Assembly (NCBI RefSeq): GCF_000764305.2 | Contig: NW_025943958.1 | Coordinates: forward strand, 291,359 to 355,358 | DNA: 64,000 bases | Direction: 5' to 3' | Source of the DNA: Hyalella azteca | Lineage: Eukaryota > Arthropoda > Malacostraca > Amphipoda > Hyalellidae | In this document: in pieces, positions 1 to 12,414 of the stretch | Layout: the number at the start of each line of letters is the position of its first letter | Numbering within the stretch: the first letter of the stretch is position 1 | Translations under genes and position numbers: made by a program | The notes under the pieces: generated by a model | What the model was told of the DNA's origin: nothing | What the model saw: only the letters and a program-made list of their open reading frames with translations | Database searches by the model: none

Positions 1-2227
1 GCCAGAGCAATGCTCAGCTGTTAGCGCTAATTGCGTCCGGGTAACCATTACAAAGAAATGATTAGCGTGTACAAGAAGCTGCGTACTTAGAAATGATGCA
101 GATAATGAGCATGGCAACAATAGGGGTGGGCTCAAAAATAGAGAAAGGTCATAAACATCATGAAAAAAATCAGTAGTTGGAGTCAGAGAAATATTTTTAA
201 TTTTTACTGAATCATCCAAATGATGACTGGAAATGTAGGTGCAAATAGAACGGCATGGAAGCTAGCAACCAAGAAAAAGCTAGCTAAACGATTCTAGCAA
301 TAGTTTACGCAACGAAAAATAAAAAAATTATGGAAAAAGTTTTCCGGCAAAGAAAAATGTTGTACTTTTAATAATAAAAACTAATCATTTTTATATTCAT
401 AATTGAACATTTTCTTCTTCACTTACTATTAAGAGGTTTGCAAGAGATCGGCTAACTCGCCATAAAGCAATAAAGCAATAAAGCATAAATACGGAAACTA
501 ATGAAAAATTACATTAATCCTCTTACATTTGAGATGTCATATATCAATAAATAAAAACCGGACGTAAAATGATGAGGCTCCTGATATTCGAACCTGATAA
601 TGCCCGATATGGACACGACACCGATCATTACAGTGGCTACGAAATCTTAAAATGTGGCATTTTTTCTCTGCAGTCGAAACCCGTCGAGAAACACTCCTGT
701 GCAAGCCAGGAATTAATGAGAAGATCGACGGTAAATATGAATGCCAGAGCGAAGCTGATCACACCTACAGTCGACGTAAGTCAGGATGAAAAGCTACAAA
801 GAAGCTCAAGCGTTCTGGCGAGTCACGCTTGCGTCATTGCAGGTAAACTTTCAGGAGATTTGTGCCAGCGAATATGCCACAGCGTTCGGGAATTTGGGCG
901 CTAATTATTCGGTATAAGAAGGTAACGGTATAGCTTGTATGCTGAAAAACATATAACTGGTGAGCTGTCATATTGGCTGCGATGCAGCAACGGGAACGTT
1001 TTCCAGAGTTCGTTTTCGACGCGCTTGAGTTAACACTTGCCGAATTTGTGTCATTGGATTCAATGAAAATTTTAACCGAGACAGATTCCATCTCAAGAGA
1101 CTAACGGCGATATTTTTTTTATATTCCAGACGCGTCATCCTTGCTTGAATGTTTGCCATGAGTCGGCGAACGGATATGGCAAGAGTGGCAACATGGCATG
1201 AAAAGCAAACTTAATACACATCAACATGAAAATACATCCTTAAACTTAGTCCAATATACATAAGGTAATTACTTCAATTAGAGTTCGTTTGGAAAATGGT
1301 TACCGAACATTTCTAAATAAAATTGAAATATGAATTAAATTAAAAAAATTAAATTTCTAAATAAAAACTGGAAACGTAAAGTGTATAGGGGATAAAGTGG
1401 ACAATAAATAACTTCTTGACGACTTGAAAATCCACCCTGCACTGTCAATGGTGATCCATGTAATCCCTTGAGAAGACCATTCCAGGCCTGTAGCTGCCGA
1501 ATCAAATCTTAGTCAACGATTCCTAAAAGTCGTTTTAATGTTTCGACTGTCAACTCTGAGAACCATTTATTAACATTCTTCGGTCAAGGCAACTGAGAAA
1601 CGCGTTATAATGACGCGTAAACCGTAAACCTGTGTTGCATGTGGCCGTTATATGCAAACGGTTAGTAGGGTCCTTCAAGAGAACCACCGGTTACGTCACT
1701 CTCATTCTCGAAATAAATTCGAATTCTTATCAGAATCATCATCCAATTATTTATCGCTGTGCCCCGAAAGATGATCATGTGTTTGAAAAACATTTATTCT
1801 TGCTGCAATTTTTTACTTTGAGTGCGAAGAGTTCTTCGATCGCGTGTTAACTCTTGAGCAAAAAATATATATATGTGGTCTTCACGAGGTTCATTTTGTC
1901 TATTTTCCAACATCTACAAATTAACAAAAAACATAAGAAAATTAGGCCCGTTTGAGAACATCGAAATGAAGGAATTCGGGTCTTTTTTTTTTCGTGGTAA
2001 CAATGGTTCATTAAGTGCTTGATTATTTACCTTTTCACTAGTTCAAATCTCAGTTTAAGAATTCGGAAAAGAAGAAATTGACGAGTTTTGATACAAGGTT
2101 AATGGGAGAATAAAATTTCAGCATAACTTGAAGCATAACGCTAATACGTTAGATCACACCAGTTACTTTGAAGCAGAAATAATTATCCAGTAAATAAATG
2201 TACATGAGAAATAAATGTGTCCTTATA
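1..2227. other. Non-coding stretch
   Basis: AT-rich. A 111-codon ATG frame at 569-904 (plus) and shorter frames exist, but show no domain or coding texture. Nothing else recognised. Confidence 0.4.
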
Positions 2228-2436
2228 AATAATGCCAGTAACTGTAAAAAACAGTTTAGATTGTCTATCAAGTTGACCGATCATACCAAACACTACTCAT
2301 TCTAAATGTTTATTTTTGAGAACTGCCAGGTAAAAATAATGCCTGTAACTGTAAAAAACAGTTTAGATTGTCGATTAAATTGAACGATCATACCAAACAC
2401 TACTCATTTTCACTGTTTATTTTTGAGAACTGCCAG
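2228..2436. repeat. Tandem duplication, 107-bp unit
   Basis: Two copies beginning AATAATGCC and ending GAGAACTGCCAG. Confidence 0.85.
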
Positions 2437-2611
2437 CAGGCACGACTGCGAACAAAGCAATCAGTTGCACTTATGCTCAGAATACCGACGAATTTTACCA
2501 ATCAATGAAATTCCGGGAACTGCTACCGATGTGCCAGCAGGATACGAGCGGCGTGAGACGGCAGCGATCGATAAACACCTGCTAGCAGCTGTGATCACGA
2601 CAAGTCCCTTG

Positions 2612-2943
2612 TAAATTATTATTATTGTTATTATTTTTAATATTATTATTGAATTAAATTAATAAAATGAATTAAATTTAAATTACTTTTTAATAATTTT
2701 GGAAGAATTGATTTCATTATAGAAAACCTAAATCAAACAATTCATTTACATGCTTAATCCATGTTTACACTCGGCGATAAATTATTATTATTGTTATTAT
2801 TTTTAATATTATTATGTAATTAATATATAAAAATTACTTTAATTAAAATTACTTTTTAAGAATTTTGGAAGAATTTATTTCATTATAGAAAACAGAAATC
2901 AAACAATTCATTTACATGCTTAATCCATGTTTACACTCGGCGA
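2612..2943. repeat. Tandem duplication, 166-bp unit
   Basis: Two copies starting TAAATTATTATTATTGTTAT and ending TTTACACTCGGCGA; AT-rich. Confidence 0.85.
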
Positions 2944-3527
2944 GTGGTATAGTGTTATATGGGAAGGTACTAGTTCGGTACTAAAATAGTTATCCTGTGC
3001 CAGTGGTAATTATTAATGTCTCTGGTAATTATTGAGGACTTGGGTGATTATTTATGACCCACGTAATTATCTGGAACGCTGGTAACACTTTCACAACACA
3101 ATCTATTCTAAAATATACGTGAAAATATTTGAATTGTTTCAATAAGGAAATGTTCAAGCGAAAGAAGGACAACTCGTTGCACTGCAAACTGAGATGATAA
3201 AAATATCAACAAGAAACTCAAAACATTCAATTAAATATCAATTACATTGGGGAGGGTTTGTATCTCAAAATTTAAATAGGAAATCAAAAGGAAATGATCA
3301 CGAGTGATTAACATCATTATGATCGAGTGCCTATGTTTGCAAATTTTCTCAGACGTCATCGGTGAATATGTTTTACCATTAAAGTAATTGTATTGAACAA
3401 GTGACCCATATGAGGCTTGTAACCTTAATGAATTCTTCAAGCGTCTTTCAAGATAAAGAAATAAATTCTCATTAGATATGAAAATGATATCGGCATTGTA
3501 ATTATAAAGAAAATTTCAATATTAAAC

Positions 3528-3821
3528 GGTACTTAGCACAGACACAACAGGAGTTAACAGACACCGTGCATTGCTAGGCACGGTACTGAGCACAGACACA
3601 ACAGGAGTTAACAGACACCGTGCATTGCTAGGCACGGTACTGAGCACAGACACAACAGGAGTTAACAGACACCGTGCATTGCTAGGCACGGTACTGAGCA
3701 CAGACACAACAGGAGTTAACAGACACCGTGCATTGCTAGGCACGGTACTGAGCACAGACACAACAGGAGTTAACAGACACCGTGCATTGCTAGGCACGGT
3801 ACTGAGCACAGACACAACAGG
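3528..3821. repeat. 54-bp minisatellite, 5.4 copies
   Basis: Near-identical units containing GAGCACAGACACAACAGG and GTGCATTGCTAGGCA. The length is a multiple of three, so both strands stay open by chance; I do not call it coding. It ends at the single N at 3822. Confidence 0.95.
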
Positions 3822-3822
3822 N
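3822..3822. other. Single-N assembly join
   Basis: One N separates a 54-bp array from an unrelated 27-bp array; the real gap size is unknown. Confidence 0.9.
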
Positions 3823-3996
3823 CATCATCGTATCATGTAGGTGTTGGGTCATCATCGTGTCATGTAGGTGTTGGGTCATCATCGTATCATGTAGGTGTTG
3901 GGTCATCATCGTGTCATGTGGGTGTTGGGTCATCATCGTATCATGTAGGTGTTGGGCCATCATTGTATCATGTAGGTGTTGGGTCATCTTCATCAT
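3823..3996. repeat. 27-bp minisatellite, about 6.4 copies
   Basis: Units CATCATCGTATCATGTAGG plus TGTTGGGT. Follows the N directly; the N therefore joins two unrelated arrays and array lengths are not reliable. Confidence 0.95.
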
Positions 3997-4994
3997 AGAT
4001 GTTGGGATCCTCAAAAACTTCTACACGCGATACTCGGTAACTTTGTTCGGGATATAATCATTGCATAATTTTTGATACGATCATAATCCTCGTAGCCTGA
4101 TTATAATTTTACTTCATTATATTATGATTATTACTTTATAATGATTGTTATTATTATTTACCTCATTTATTGGTTCTATTTATTTAAAAATGTGCGGGAA
4201 CGAGTAGATTTTTCACAAATACTAGAGTACAAAAATCAATTGAGACAGCGCTAGCCGTTCATTGAGGTAGCCATGCTTCGGTAGGCGTATAAATGAACGA
4301 GCAATTCTTTAAATATTAACGATACGAAGATAGATGAATGATTGCCAAGTATCATATCATCAATTATTGCAAAATACCATATGTTAGCAATAATTGTCAA
4401 GTATCTTATTACCAATATTATATTTGCAAAGTATCATCGGCATTCACGGTTCTAGACGCCAACAGATATTTAAATCATCATTATAACCAAAAAAATACAT
4501 TTTTCCGCTCAGAACCCAATTTTTGAAAATAATTCGTAGCCGAAATTTAGAGCAATGTTAAAAAAACAACTTAATGATGGATTACAAAGATATTTATTAG
4601 GAAAAAACAATATTTGCTATAAAGAGAGGCTTCATCAATAAATAACAACAACAACAACACTCAATAAATCAACTTATCACAGGAATCTTGTAAACAAATC
4701 ATATTAACATATCAACATTGAACTGCAACAACACTAAACATTAAAAGAAAACAATTTGTAAAGCCATGATATGAATAATGCTCGTTTGGTCGGTGGTCAC
4801 TATGCCGTAAGGTAATTATCTGCATATGCTATATGCATATTATAAATATTATTTAGTCATATAATATGCGCATGATATGCACTGTATAACTTATTCAATG
4901 TATTATGCACTTTATTAACTAGTCTTTAGCCACAGGCAACTACCATGAGAACCTTAGACTTTAATGTAAACCTAAGCCAACCTCACCTAACCAT

Positions 4995-5137
4995 GGGCCA
5001 TACTTTCAAAACTCGCTAAGTGAACGTAAGTACTTACGCTCTATTTTCTTGTCTATGATGGTGGATTTTGTTTGAAAGACCGTCAATGATTGGCTGATGA
5101 ACTTACGATCTCTTAACTTTTTCGAAAGTATAAGCCC
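4995..5137. mobile_element. MITE, GGGCCATACTTTC family, copy 1
   Basis: 143-bp element with terminal inverted repeats GGGCCATACTTTC and GAAAGTATAAGCCC. Interior includes GTAAGTACTTACG and ATTGGCTGATGAACTTACGA. No coding capacity. Confidence 0.75.
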
Positions 5138-8005
5138 ATGTGTGTAGTGGTAATCTAGGCAGGATTCGCATATATTAGCTGTAATTATTAAACATCAAAT
5201 TGAGTACCAAAAAATTGAAAAAAGCTCGTTTATGCAGATGATTTTCTCACCATAATATACAGATAGATAAAAATTTCAATTTGCGGCGAATGTAAGATTT
5301 TTTCTAAGTACAAAATTTGTTTATTATTGGAAAAATTATTTTTGTTGGCTAAATATTTACCAATGTTTTAGCGCTGATCGACAAGACATTAATATTTTCC
5401 TGAATGTTGAAAAATATAAGAAACTTTCTTTGAACAAAAGCAAAATGAAATAACACACAATCAGATGGTAAATCAAAGGAACTCTGTGTGCTAGCAAGGC
5501 ATAAAAATGAATAAATAGCGGGATTAACAAATAAGTTATTCATTTGCGTGATATTAAATGTGTGCCTTTTAAAAAGACATAAAACATATAAAACAATAAG
5601 ACATCAATACACAAACGACACAAAAAATATATTAAAGACAAATTTCCGCTACAGATAACGCACGTGATATGAATTAGAGTACTGATAATAAATAACTATG
5701 GTATAATTTACACATGAACGTAAATTAAATGTAGAATTAAGATATGTTGCTGAGTTTACACACACACAAAATAATAGGCAGCCAAAGCTAAACCAAATGA
5801 GTATACATAGAACAATAAAAAAGAGACGAGTACGTAACGTGCAGAAACATGAAAATAAATTATATCCGTAACACCGCATATGTATTTTAATGTTACATCC
5901 ATAACATTAAAATACACATGCGGTAGTATGCACGCAGAAAACGTCCATTCAAAAAAACTGAAGCTGCAACAGATCGCCGTTTAACTGGCAGGATTAACTT
6001 AACGATGTCTGATATAAATAATTATCCAGATAAGAGATCTTATTAGCTACTAATCAAAAATTACGAAGCAGGAGTTTCATGCGATAACTAGAGATAACGA
6101 GTTTTCAATACACGCTACTGACTTGATAATGCCTCCATATTTCCATGCCTTTTGCAAGATTTTTTGCCACTTTGAACAATCCGAGATTTGTCTTTCTTTA
6201 CAAACGCTGTCTTTTTTACGCGGACATTTCTCGCGTAATATTCCGTGACAATATTGGAACATAAAACAACAAAGACAATATTGGAACAAAGGCAAGAAGG
6301 AAAATTAAACTGTAAACGATCAGGAAATGGCCGACTACTAAGGCAATCCAACAATGAATGGCCATAACTAACACTGTCATACTACACATAACACACAAAC
6401 AAATACTTAAAAATACATCCGACACATATAGAATAGACACGTTACAAACACACATATTAACACACATATTAATACAAACACACATATTAAGTGACCAAAC
6501 TTAAGCAGATCACAGGAATAAATAAGACGCAGTTGCACATTACAAACAGAAAAATAACACAAAATAAGCAAACAATAACAAAATAACAGTAAACTTTAGT
6601 GAACACAAATAAGTATAACGCATGTGCATAAAGGATGCAGCAAAGACTTGGCGACGAAAGGGAGCTATTCTAACATGAACATATTACTACTGGCGTTTAA
6701 ATTGAACATTTTTTACCATATGTGGTGATGATATTTACCTAGCCAGGCACAATTACAAGAAAATACGGTGATGAAATTTTCAAGTGACATGCACCAAAAT
6801 ATTGAAAATAAAGTTATATTTATTAATTAATGTATCATTTATTGATGTATCACCAACGCAAAATACGAACTCGAAAGTTGGATTTTTCTTGTCAGGTTGA
6901 AACTGAAAGTGAATTTATTTTGATAAGTCTGGACGTCAATTTCAATTTTCCAACATAATTTTATGAATAAAATATCGATAAACAATTTCGGAGTTGAAAG
7001 CCCTGTTATGGAGGACTTGAAATATAGACCCAAAGCAAAACTAATGAATTTATTAAGTCACCAGAAACAAGAAGTTGCAACATATGATGGAAGGATCCAA
7101 ATTAGCAAGAGAGGAAAAATTCTACAAAATATTTGTTGGCAGCCACGTTTCCGAATATTTAAAACAATATTTAGCGTTGTAAACTCGATACTAAGATCAA
7201 AATTCGTAAATAATTTCGTAATAATAATAGTATGTTTTCGCAAAGCGAAAACTATGCTTCTCTCCCAATCTCACATCTCATTCTAATTAGACTTATCCAG
7301 AACATAAATATATAATCTTACGTTTGTATAATGAATTTATTCAATGGAATAATCTAATATCCTAATCAAACATAAGATTCATAATAATTGGCTGATACAT
7401 AACGATGAACTTCCCAGTTAGTTGACAATGATGGAAGGTAGAATTGAGATGATGAATAAATAGTGAGTAAAGATCCGTTATTAGATCCAAGAAGTGAATT
7501 GCAATTTAGATTTTTGTAGACACACATATGCTATAACTCACCCACATTAGTTTCAAATGTAATAAATCAAAAGTACTTCACTAAATTTAATGTCGGCTGA
7601 AGAGATTCAGTCGATTTTTTTTCACAAAGAAGATCTTTAATGACGAAACCCAATGGGACACGTAAAGTTATGTTTATGCTAATGAACAAACTTTCAGTTT
7701 TATATACGAATATGTTTTAGGTTGAACCTATATAATTATGGCGTATGGTGGAAAGGTATATGTTGGACTAAAACATCAGCTAGCAAAGACAATATTAAAA
7801 TGATAGTTCTTGGATTATTTATATTGTAAAATTATACATCTGAAATTTTTGATATGATACAATGTAAGTGGTCTGGCAACATTAGCATTCTTCTAAAAAG
7901 TGTTATACAACAAGGTGCCAATTAAAATAACCGTAAGTGTTGAAATATGTGCAAGTTAACACTGAACACGCATGAAAGCCCAGGGTCAAATTAAAAACAG
8001 TGATA
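5138..8005. other. Non-coding stretch downstream of the 518-aa bHLH gene
   Basis: AT-rich; contains short CACACATATTAA repeats at about 6450-6490 and the hairpin at 5874. No gene seen. Confidence 0.5.
5874..5923. other. Hairpin, 22-bp arms
   Basis: CCGCATATGTATTTTAATG pairs with CATTAAAATACACATGCGG across a short loop, one mismatch. AT-rich; no evidence that it is a miRNA. Confidence 0.5.
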
Positions 8006-8011
8006 TTTATT
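8006..8011 (-). promoter_or_regulatory. Candidate polyadenylation signal of the 518-aa bHLH gene
   Basis: AATAAA on the minus strand, about 55 bases after the stop codon at 8066. This would make a very short 3' UTR. The cleavage site is not determined. Confidence 0.4.
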
Positions 8012-8065
8012 TTTGCTACCAAATTTGGAGGAGAATTAGCAGCAATCGTACGGACTGCAGACAAA

Positions 8066-9622
8066 TCACTTGAGTTCATTAACCCCAGCATTTTTGAGCA
8101 ACTGATTAAGTGCTGTGATGTACGTCTGTGCCATACGCAAGGTCTCAAATTTGGACAATTTTCGGTCGCTGCCAAGCGTAGGTACGACGCCTCTAAGTCT
8201 CTCAAATGCATCATTTAGGCCATTCATGCGCCGTCGCTCGCGTCTATTGGCAGCGTCTCGGCGTTTCCTTTTAACTTCACGGGTCACCACTCGCTGTGGC
8301 TTCAAGCTTATTCTCATGACTGACGAGGGGCTTCTGAGCACACAAGGATCTCCTGGAGACACGATGCCTCTCGAAGTCAGCAGAATTTCTGAAGGCGTTT
8401 CACTCCTGCAACGAACGGTCGATGCTTTGTTTTCGGCGGATGCAGCCGAAGATCGACAGGCGTTCACTTTTCGACCTGTTGCCCCGCTATTGCTAACTGC
8501 ACATTTCTTGCCTTGGCTCATTTGATTGGGGACATCGCTGCTTGAGGATTCATAATTGTCATCCGGGAATGATTTTCCAAATTCCAGGTTCAAAGATTCC
8601 CCACCAGTTTGCCTATTACGGTAGCTGATATTATCTTTAATGATAGTTGTGGGTTCCCTGGCTAGAAGAGCGGCTAAGCTTAATTTCTTCTTCTTCTTCT
8701 CAGGCAATCGAGCTTCATCATCGTCTCTCATTAGCGGCAAAGAAGAAATCGGCGGTAACACCGACGATGTTAGGCTGTTCGGTAACGTGCAGTTAGACTC
8801 ACTGCTTAATAGGCCATGGCTTGATTCGAAGGAATTAATACAATCCGAAGTAATATTTTGACCAGGCCAGTCATCTTCTTTCGGGGCATTTCCATCTAAC
8901 AAATGGTCAGGGAAAAAATCGTCGTAACTTACAGGTTTGTAGGCTTCACTTTTAGGTTCTTCTATTGGTTCCGATTGAACGATTGGACTTCTTACATTTA
9001 CAGAGTCTGTAATTAGCGTTGGGGGATTGACAGATATTTGTTCTCCAGGAGTAAAATATTCATAATTCGGACTGCATATTTCAGTGGGTAGAGAACGTTC
9101 TGGTTCGGTTGAAAATTTTGATGGTTTAATTACAATTTCTGAATTTACCGTCGATGGTGGCGTATCATTTGAAAAATTGTGATGGTTAGAGGTAAAATCA
9201 TTAAATTCGTATCCAGAATAAAATAGCTGAGTATCATCTGTAGTCACAGCGTTCTTTGCATAATCCCTCTGCCCAGCGGCAGTGAGGTTTTCAAAAGTCA
9301 GTGGTTGGAGTTCAACAAAATCCGGAGACACTGGAGTATATCCCTCCATGGGAGACGAAGGAGCTTCATGTCTTCGTGATTGGTGAAGTTTGGACGGAAA
9401 ATTTTGGTGAGGAGTTTCCGAAATAGCAGGACTTACACTGGAAGGCGACACACACCCATCACTGAGACCTTCAAAACAGTCATTTGAAAATGCAACGTTT
9501 GTGTTATAATCACACGAGCCCGCATCACCACTTCCAAAAAATCCACTCACATCGCCAATGTTTGTATCGACTCCACACTCCAATGGATCAAGCCAACGAA
9601 ATACACTAGCATCCAAAGCCAT
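8066..9622 (-). CDS. Atonal-family bHLH transcription factor, intronless, 518 aa
   Basis: This is a sequence-specific transcription factor of the proneural Atonal group. Such proteins bind E-boxes as heterodimers with a Daughterless/E-protein and specify sense-organ and photoreceptor precursors; that role comes from the family. A basic helix-loop-helix fills residues about 450-510, at the extreme C-terminus as in Atonal. The basic stretch [16 protein letters not shown] is followed by helix 1 ([10 protein letters not shown]), a loop with LGSDRKLSK and helix 2 ending [11 protein letters not shown], which is the Atonal signature. The N-terminal 440 residues are Ser/Pro-rich and unstructured-looking, with a lysine run at about 309-313 (possible NLS). 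The frame stays open 24 bases further upstream but begins with TTG; the first ATG is at 9622 with a G at -3 and +4, so I start there. Odd: the usual [10 protein letters not shown] is [10 protein letters not shown] here. Single exon, like fly ato. Which paralogue (ato, amos or cato) cannot be fixed by eye. Confidence 0.93.
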   Translation of the reverse strand: MALDASVFRWLDPLECGVDTNIGDVSGFFGSGDAGSCDYNTNVAFSNDCFEGLSDGCVSPSSVSPAISETPHQNFPSKLHQSRRHEAPSSPMEGYTPVSPDFVELQPLTFENLTAAGQRDYAKNAVTTDDTQLFYSGYEFNDFTSNHHNFSNDTPPSTVNSEIVIKPSKFSTEPERSLPTEICSPNYEYFTPGEQISVNPPTLITDSVNVRSPIVQSEPIEEPKSEAYKPVSYDDFFPDHLLDGNAPKEDDWPGQNITSDCINSFESSHGLLSSESNCTLPNSLTSSVLPPISSLPLMRDDDEARLPEKKKKKLSLAALLAREPTTIIKDNISYRNRQTGGESLNLEFGKSFPDDNYESSSSDVPNQMSQGKKCAVSNSGATGRKVNACRSSAASAENKASTVRCRSETPSEILLTSRGIVSPGDPCVLRSPSSVMRISLKPQRVVTREVKRKRRDAANRRERRRMNGLNDAFERLRGVVPTLGSDRKLSKFETLRMAQTYITALNQLLKNAGVNELK

Positions 9623-9801
9623 GACGATAAATCGAGGAGTTGGCAACTTTCAAGTGCACCTCTGATGGATAAACTTGCAGAGCCGAAAAGTCATCAGTTC
9701 ATCAAAGACAATTAGAAAGCTTCAACAAACCGCAGCACCAGGAGAAAGTCAGAAGCAGAAGCTTGTTTACACTTTTCTTTCTATGCATGGAGCTACTCTA
9801 C

Positions 9802-9829
9802 GAATGAGAAATCTCGCGCACCCATATAT
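9802..9829 (-). promoter_or_regulatory. Possible core promoter of the 518-aa bHLH gene
   Basis: On the minus strand a TATATA-like stretch (9824-9829) is followed by TCATTC (9807-9802), a match to the arthropod initiator TCAKTY. The A of the initiator would be +1 at 9805, giving a 5' UTR of about 180 bases. The TATA-to-initiator distance (about 24) is shorter than the usual 30, so this is weak support. Confidence 0.27.
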
Positions 9830-10959
9830 CGTCAAACAATAATTTCATCGGCTCAATGTTAGACAAGAGAAAAAGTATTACTTCTTTGCTGTGCCACTCC
9901 GATATTAACGATATAATACACGTGGCCACGGAGAACAAGGGCACTCAGAAGTCGGTGGTTGGAGGCCAGCAAGAACAACCTTCCTTCCACCGCCTCTCCC
10001 AGCTGAATGACTCTCCTGCGTGAACTGTGCTCGAGTCATGGAAAGATGATCCTGCGAATGAACCCAACTCGATCAACCCTTTCCGTACCAGTGTTGTTCA
10101 CATGCAATTCTTTTTGTGATCTTAACGGTACGCACTTCGCATCTTATCTCACATAAACCTTTATTTCTTCAACAGATGAAAAGTCTTATCAAGTTATATC
10201 ATGAATGATAACAAACTTATAGTGAAGAAGCTCCTGGAAGCGTATGGCAGTGAGCAGATGACCCTAGAGGGGGCGGAGCATACAAGCTGCAACAGGAACA
10301 ACCGCCAGCCGATGGCCAATACCAAGCCAGGGTCATGGCGTACTCGGCATCGCCAGCCCGTGACGACACAAGTGCCTTCGCATAACTGCGGTTTCCAAAC
10401 AAACAAGCTCGTCTATAAAATGACCAGAAACTCTTCGACGACTTGTAACGACGTAAGCGACCAAAATTTAGCGTTTAAAGAGTTGAGTAGTGTTCCAGAG
10501 TAGCATTACCGTCAACTTACGCGAGCACAGTAGTGTTTTTCAAACGCTTAAGAAACCATTTTAGCAAGTACGTAATTCTTTCGAAGTTCCTCATGAGAAA
10601 TTGTTAACAACGAGTGCATCGCGCTGGAAATATGAAAACCTCTCAATATTAACGGTGCTACATAGAGCCGCTTTTCATAGCAACAACAATTATATTACAT
10701 AGTGGAGCAAGATTCATGGAATAAACAATCAAACAACCGTCACGATAAATCTATAATAATTCCCACGAACAAAATCTTCCGATGCTTTTTTTTGCATGTT
10801 GAATGATCTTCAACTACAGCAAGCTATGTTTTACTCAATCATGCTATATATCTTCTACACCAGCATGGTGTCTCTTACTAAATGTGACATCTTTTACTCC
10901 ATATGCCATATTTTTCTCTACTAAACAATCTCTTATTCCGCGACCGGAAGCTCCAACAC

Positions 10960-11153
10960 GGAAGTGAATGCAGCAGTTAGAAGCATCAACACGACAGTAA
11001 ATGCAGCGCTTGGAAGCATCAACACGACAGTAAATGCAGCGCTTGGAAGCATCAACACGACTGTAAATGCAGCGTTTGGAAGCATCAACACGACTGTAAA
11101 TGCAGCGTTTGGAAGCATCAACACGACTGTAAATGCAGCGTTTGGAAACATCA
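10960..11153. repeat. 33-bp minisatellite, about 6 copies
   Basis: Units GAAGCATCAACACGACAG plus TAAATGCAGCGCTTG. Three-fold length keeps frames open (repeats of GSINTTVNAAL), but the plus frame has no ATG. Confidence 0.9.
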
Positions 11154-11714
11154 AAAGGACAATAAGTTTACTCGAGGAGCCGGCATTATAGGCATTGAAC
11201 AAAACCGGATCCAGAAACTTCCAACCACGATTATATAGACTGATAACGAGGAAAACATTTGAGGGCTACATCGAACATTCTGGTTATTATCAGTTAATTA
11301 AAGAAATACATTTTATGACATTTTGGGCTCAGCTGTATTTATTTGAATTTTATGGACTCTTCAAGGTGATGGTTAACGGTATAAGTCAAATGCGTTGTCT
11401 ACATATGATCAGAGTATTGTTCTCGTTATTTATGTATGCATATTATTAGAAAAGATAAAATGTGATACTGATATGATACTGAGCGTCTTAAATGAATTAA
11501 ATATAAAAGAATGCGATAGCTACGATTAATATGGAAAAGAGCGACAGTATCAAATTTTTGGCTGATCGTCAGGAGATGAAATAGAAAAATTTAGAAAAAA
11601 TCCGGTAGCTCGTTAGCAAAAAAATTAATATTCTTCGTAATTTTTAGGGTAACCATAAATATTTCACTTGAAATTTGACAAATAAATGATAATGCTATAA
11701 TCAATCACCTCCTG

Positions 11715-11775
11715 CAGATAGTGCTGAAAAGGCACTATCTGTGTGTGCAGATAGGCTGTGAAAAGGCACTATATC
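11715..11775. other. Small stem-loop, duplicated
   Basis: CAGATAGTGC and GCACTATCTG flank TGAAAAG; a second, imperfect copy (CAGATAGGCTGTGAAAAGGC) follows at once. Confidence 0.4.
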
Positions 11776-12414
11776 AATGACCAGGGGATATACGTATTTA
11801 TTCTACGGCCGATTGACCTTTCAATGCGATTTCAATATGCAATTCAATGTGGATGGTAGTTGACAATATTATTTAACAATTTGTGAATTTCAAGTAAAAT
11901 ATTCTTGGGTATGAACCCCACATCAACTCAGTCGTTATTGGCAATGATGACTACAATCGAAATAGGAAGAGCGCAATACAGAGACTTGTTCACATCTCTA
12001 AAGAAAATTTACAAGGGCTATGATCGATGGTTGACTCAAATAGATCTTGCACGATCTCCACCTAAAGGCTGAAACTAAATTAACATTAACAAGATACAAG
12101 CAGCTATTCGTCGATATAGCGAATCTGAGTGCATAAGAATCACTGTTAAATTATAATAAGAGGAAATTCGAGATTAAAATCTTCTCGATACAAAAAAAAA
12201 ATGTAAAGCTTAAGTTTGAATTATCCTCACGAGGTTTCAGGTAAACAGGGCAACCTAATTAAAATCTTGATAAAATTTCTAGTGGAATTTAAGTTTATCA
12301 CCAATTAATAAATTGAATACCTATACAACAATAATTTGCGATAAGTTAAAAAATTAATTCAGAAAATTTCACAATTATGCTGCATTTCAACCATTCCGTC
12401 AGATAGATCGCAAT

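Larger units (their letters stand above)
9830..12414. other. Upstream region of the 518-aa bHLH gene
   Basis: Likely to hold its enhancers (inference). Has CACGTG at about 9921 and a somewhat GC-richer block at 9900-10110. A 100-codon ATG frame at 10201-10503 (plus) is open on both strands and has no domain. The 33-bp array lies at 10960. Confidence 0.35.

Noticed and set aside
569..904. 111-codon plus-strand frame
   Set aside because: Starts with ATG, but composition and residues look random, no domain is visible and no neighbouring exons support it.
3522..3840. Long frames on both strands encoding 18-residue repeats
   Set aside because: They come from a 54-bp minisatellite whose length is a multiple of three; no start context, no flanking coding sequence, and both strands are equally open.
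3790..4014. His-rich repeat protein (HDTMMTQHL units)
   Set aside because: Product of the 27-bp minisatellite and it crosses the N at 3822.
9623..9646. Eight-residue N-terminal extension of the 518-aa bHLH protein
   Set aside because: The frame starts with TTG; the first ATG is at 9622 in good context.
10201..10503. 100-codon ATG frame upstream of the bHLH gene
   Set aside because: No recognisable domain and the opposite strand is also open; kept only as a remark.
10933..11202. Repeat proteins on both strands (GSINTTVNAAL units)
   Set aside because: 33-bp minisatellite; the plus frame lacks an ATG and there is no gene structure.
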